Shown in pieces: positions 32,673 through 33,680 of a stretch of DNA of 33,680 bases (positions are counted from its first letter, which is position 1; the number at the start of each line of letters is the position of its first letter). Under the pieces are notes generated by a model, which saw only the letters and a program-made list of their open reading frames with translations, was not told where the DNA came from and did not search any database. The stretch spans positions 1 through 33,680 of the forward strand of contig JAGCVN010000090.1 of NCBI GenBank assembly GCA_017962315.1, in the 5' to 3' direction. The stretch comes from Kiritimatiellia bacterium. GTDB taxonomy: Bacteria; Verrucomicrobiota; Kiritimatiellia; RFP12; UBA1067. The translations under genes and the position numbers were made by a program.

Positions 32673-33680
32673 TTAATACCGGTAGTATTCCGGCTTGAAC
32701 GGACCGTCCACCGGGACGCCGATATAGTCCGCCTGTTTCTGCGTGAGTTTCGTGAGTTTCGCGCCGAGCTGTTCGAGGTGCAGGCGGGCGACCTCTTCGT
32801 CCAGCTCTTTCGGAAGGCGGTAGACGGCGGTTTCCAGTTTCTCCTGCCACAGTTTCATCTGGGCGAGACACTGGTTGGTGAAACTGTTCGACATCACGAA
32901 CGCCGGGTGCCCGGTCGCACAGCCAAGGTTGACGAGCCGGCCTTCCGCGAGCAGGTAGATGCAGTGGCCGTCAGGGAAAATCCACTTGTCCACCTGCGGC
33001 TTGATGTTCACGACGCGGATACCCGGCCACTTTTTCAACTCCGCGACGCGGATCTCGTTGTCGAAATGCCCGATGTTGCAGACGATCGTCTGGTCCCGCA
33101 TACGGCTCATGTGTTCGGCGGTGATGATGTCGCAGTTTCCCGTCGTCGTCACAAACAGGTTCGCGTAGGGAAGGGCGTCTTCGACCGTCGTGACCTTGAA
33201 CCCCGCCATGCACGCCTGAAGCGCGCAGATCGGGTCGATTTCGGAAACCCAGACCTGCGCGTGGCTTCCGCGAAGCGCCTCGGCGCACCCTTTCCCGACA
33301 TCCCCGTAGCCGCAGACGAACGCGAGCTTCCCGGCGAGCATCACGTCGGTCGCGCGCTTGATACCGTCCACCAGCGACTCGCGGCATCCGTAGATGTTGT
33401 CGAACTTCGATTTCGTGACGGAGTCATTGACGTTGATCGCGGGGAAGAGGAGTTTCTTCTGCGCTTCCAGCTGGTAGAGCCGGTGAACCCCGGTCGTCGT
33501 CTCCTCGGAACACCCCCGGCATTTCGCGACGGCTCGGTGGAAGAATCCGGGCTCCTCGGCGAGCGTCTTTTTGATGAGGGCGCGGATGACGCGCTCCTCC
33601 TCTACCTCTGTCGGTTCATCCAGAAAGGCGGCGTCCTCTTCGGCGCGATAACCGAGGTGGAGCAGGAGCGTGGCGTCGCC
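32673..33680 (-). CDS. ahcY: Adenosylhomocysteinase, N-terminal part beyond the window
   Basis: Hydrolyses S-adenosylhomocysteine to adenosine and homocysteine, removing the inhibitor of methyltransferases. The frame is open to the right edge, so only the C-terminal 335 residues are visible. Seen: [15 protein letters not shown] followed by the insertion of about 40 residues of the bacterial/plant type ([16 protein letters not shown]), [33 protein letters not shown], the NAD site [30 protein letters not shown], and the family C-terminus KPEYYRY. It leads a minus-strand series with apbC 19 bases downstream. Confidence 0.97.
   Translation of the reverse strand, partial: GDATLLLHLGYRAEEDAAFLDEPTEVEEERVIRALIKKTLAEEPGFFHRAVAKCRGCSEETTTGVHRLYQLEAQKKLLFPAINVNDSVTKSKFDNIYGCRESLVDGIKRATDVMLAGKLAFVCGYGDVGKGCAEALRGSHAQVWVSEIDPICALQACMAGFKVTTVEDALPYANLFVTTTGNCDIITAEHMSRMRDQTIVCNIGHFDNEIRVAELKKWPGIRVVNIKPQVDKWIFPDGHCIYLLAEGRLVNLGCATGHPAFVMSNSFTNQCLAQMKLWQEKLETAVYRLPKELDEEVARLHLEQLGAKLTKLTQKQADYIGVPVDGPFKPEYYRY

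Overview
The window reads as chromosomal DNA of a Gram-negative heterotroph. It carries Kdo synthesis genes (kdsB, kdsA), lipoproteins with clear lipoboxes, LysM proteins and many glycan-degradation genes. The mix of a DUF4838 protein, several unusual glycoside-hydrolase-like proteins, a GPH sugar transporter, a DUF1846 protein and an Rpn nuclease recalls the PVC group (Kiritimatiellota, Lentisphaerota or Verrucomicrobiota). That placement is inference from gene content only. No rRNA, tRNA, CRISPR array or intact insertion sequence was seen.

Layout. 1-2252 (+): the end of a two-lobed retropepsin-like aspartyl protease, then a secreted glycoside-hydrolase-like protein with its own promoter. 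2253-3147: a gene-free, repeat-rich stretch between convergent genes. 3148-6290 (-): purB followed by a cytoplasmic GH20 hexosaminidase. 6472-11176 (+): an envelope operon with a strong promoter, encoding a TPR/coiled-coil/LysM lipoprotein, a small membrane protein, a second LysM lipoprotein, kdsB, kdsA and a GT4 glycosyltransferase. 11236-17433 (+): a carbohydrate cluster with a DUF4838-metallophosphoesterase fusion, a GntR/LacI-type regulator, an Rpn-family nuclease that has its own near-consensus promoter and an in-frame heptad minisatellite, and a GPH-family transporter. 17434-18136: a second repeat-containing gap that starts with a possible gene stub. 18137-19654 (+): a DUF1846 protein.

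19718-33680 is all on the minus strand. Reading in the direction of transcription from the right edge: ahcY (cut by the edge), apbC/mrp, a GltS-type glutamate symporter, a glycoside-hydrolase-like lipoprotein, trpD, thrS, infC, a terminator hairpin, tkt, a GYF-domain membrane protein, and the bifunctional NAD(P)HX repair enzyme nnr.

The most notable observations are: the DUF4838-phosphoesterase fusion, with an altered GNHD motif and its own regulator and transporter; the Rpn gene inside that cluster, whose 21-bp tandem repeat would change a coiled coil by whole heptads; a likely AUC start codon for infC directly downstream of a TGS-less, UUG-started thrS; and a dispersed palindromic repeat family with copies in both large intergenic gaps. 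All calls come from reading the sequence; no database search was possible.
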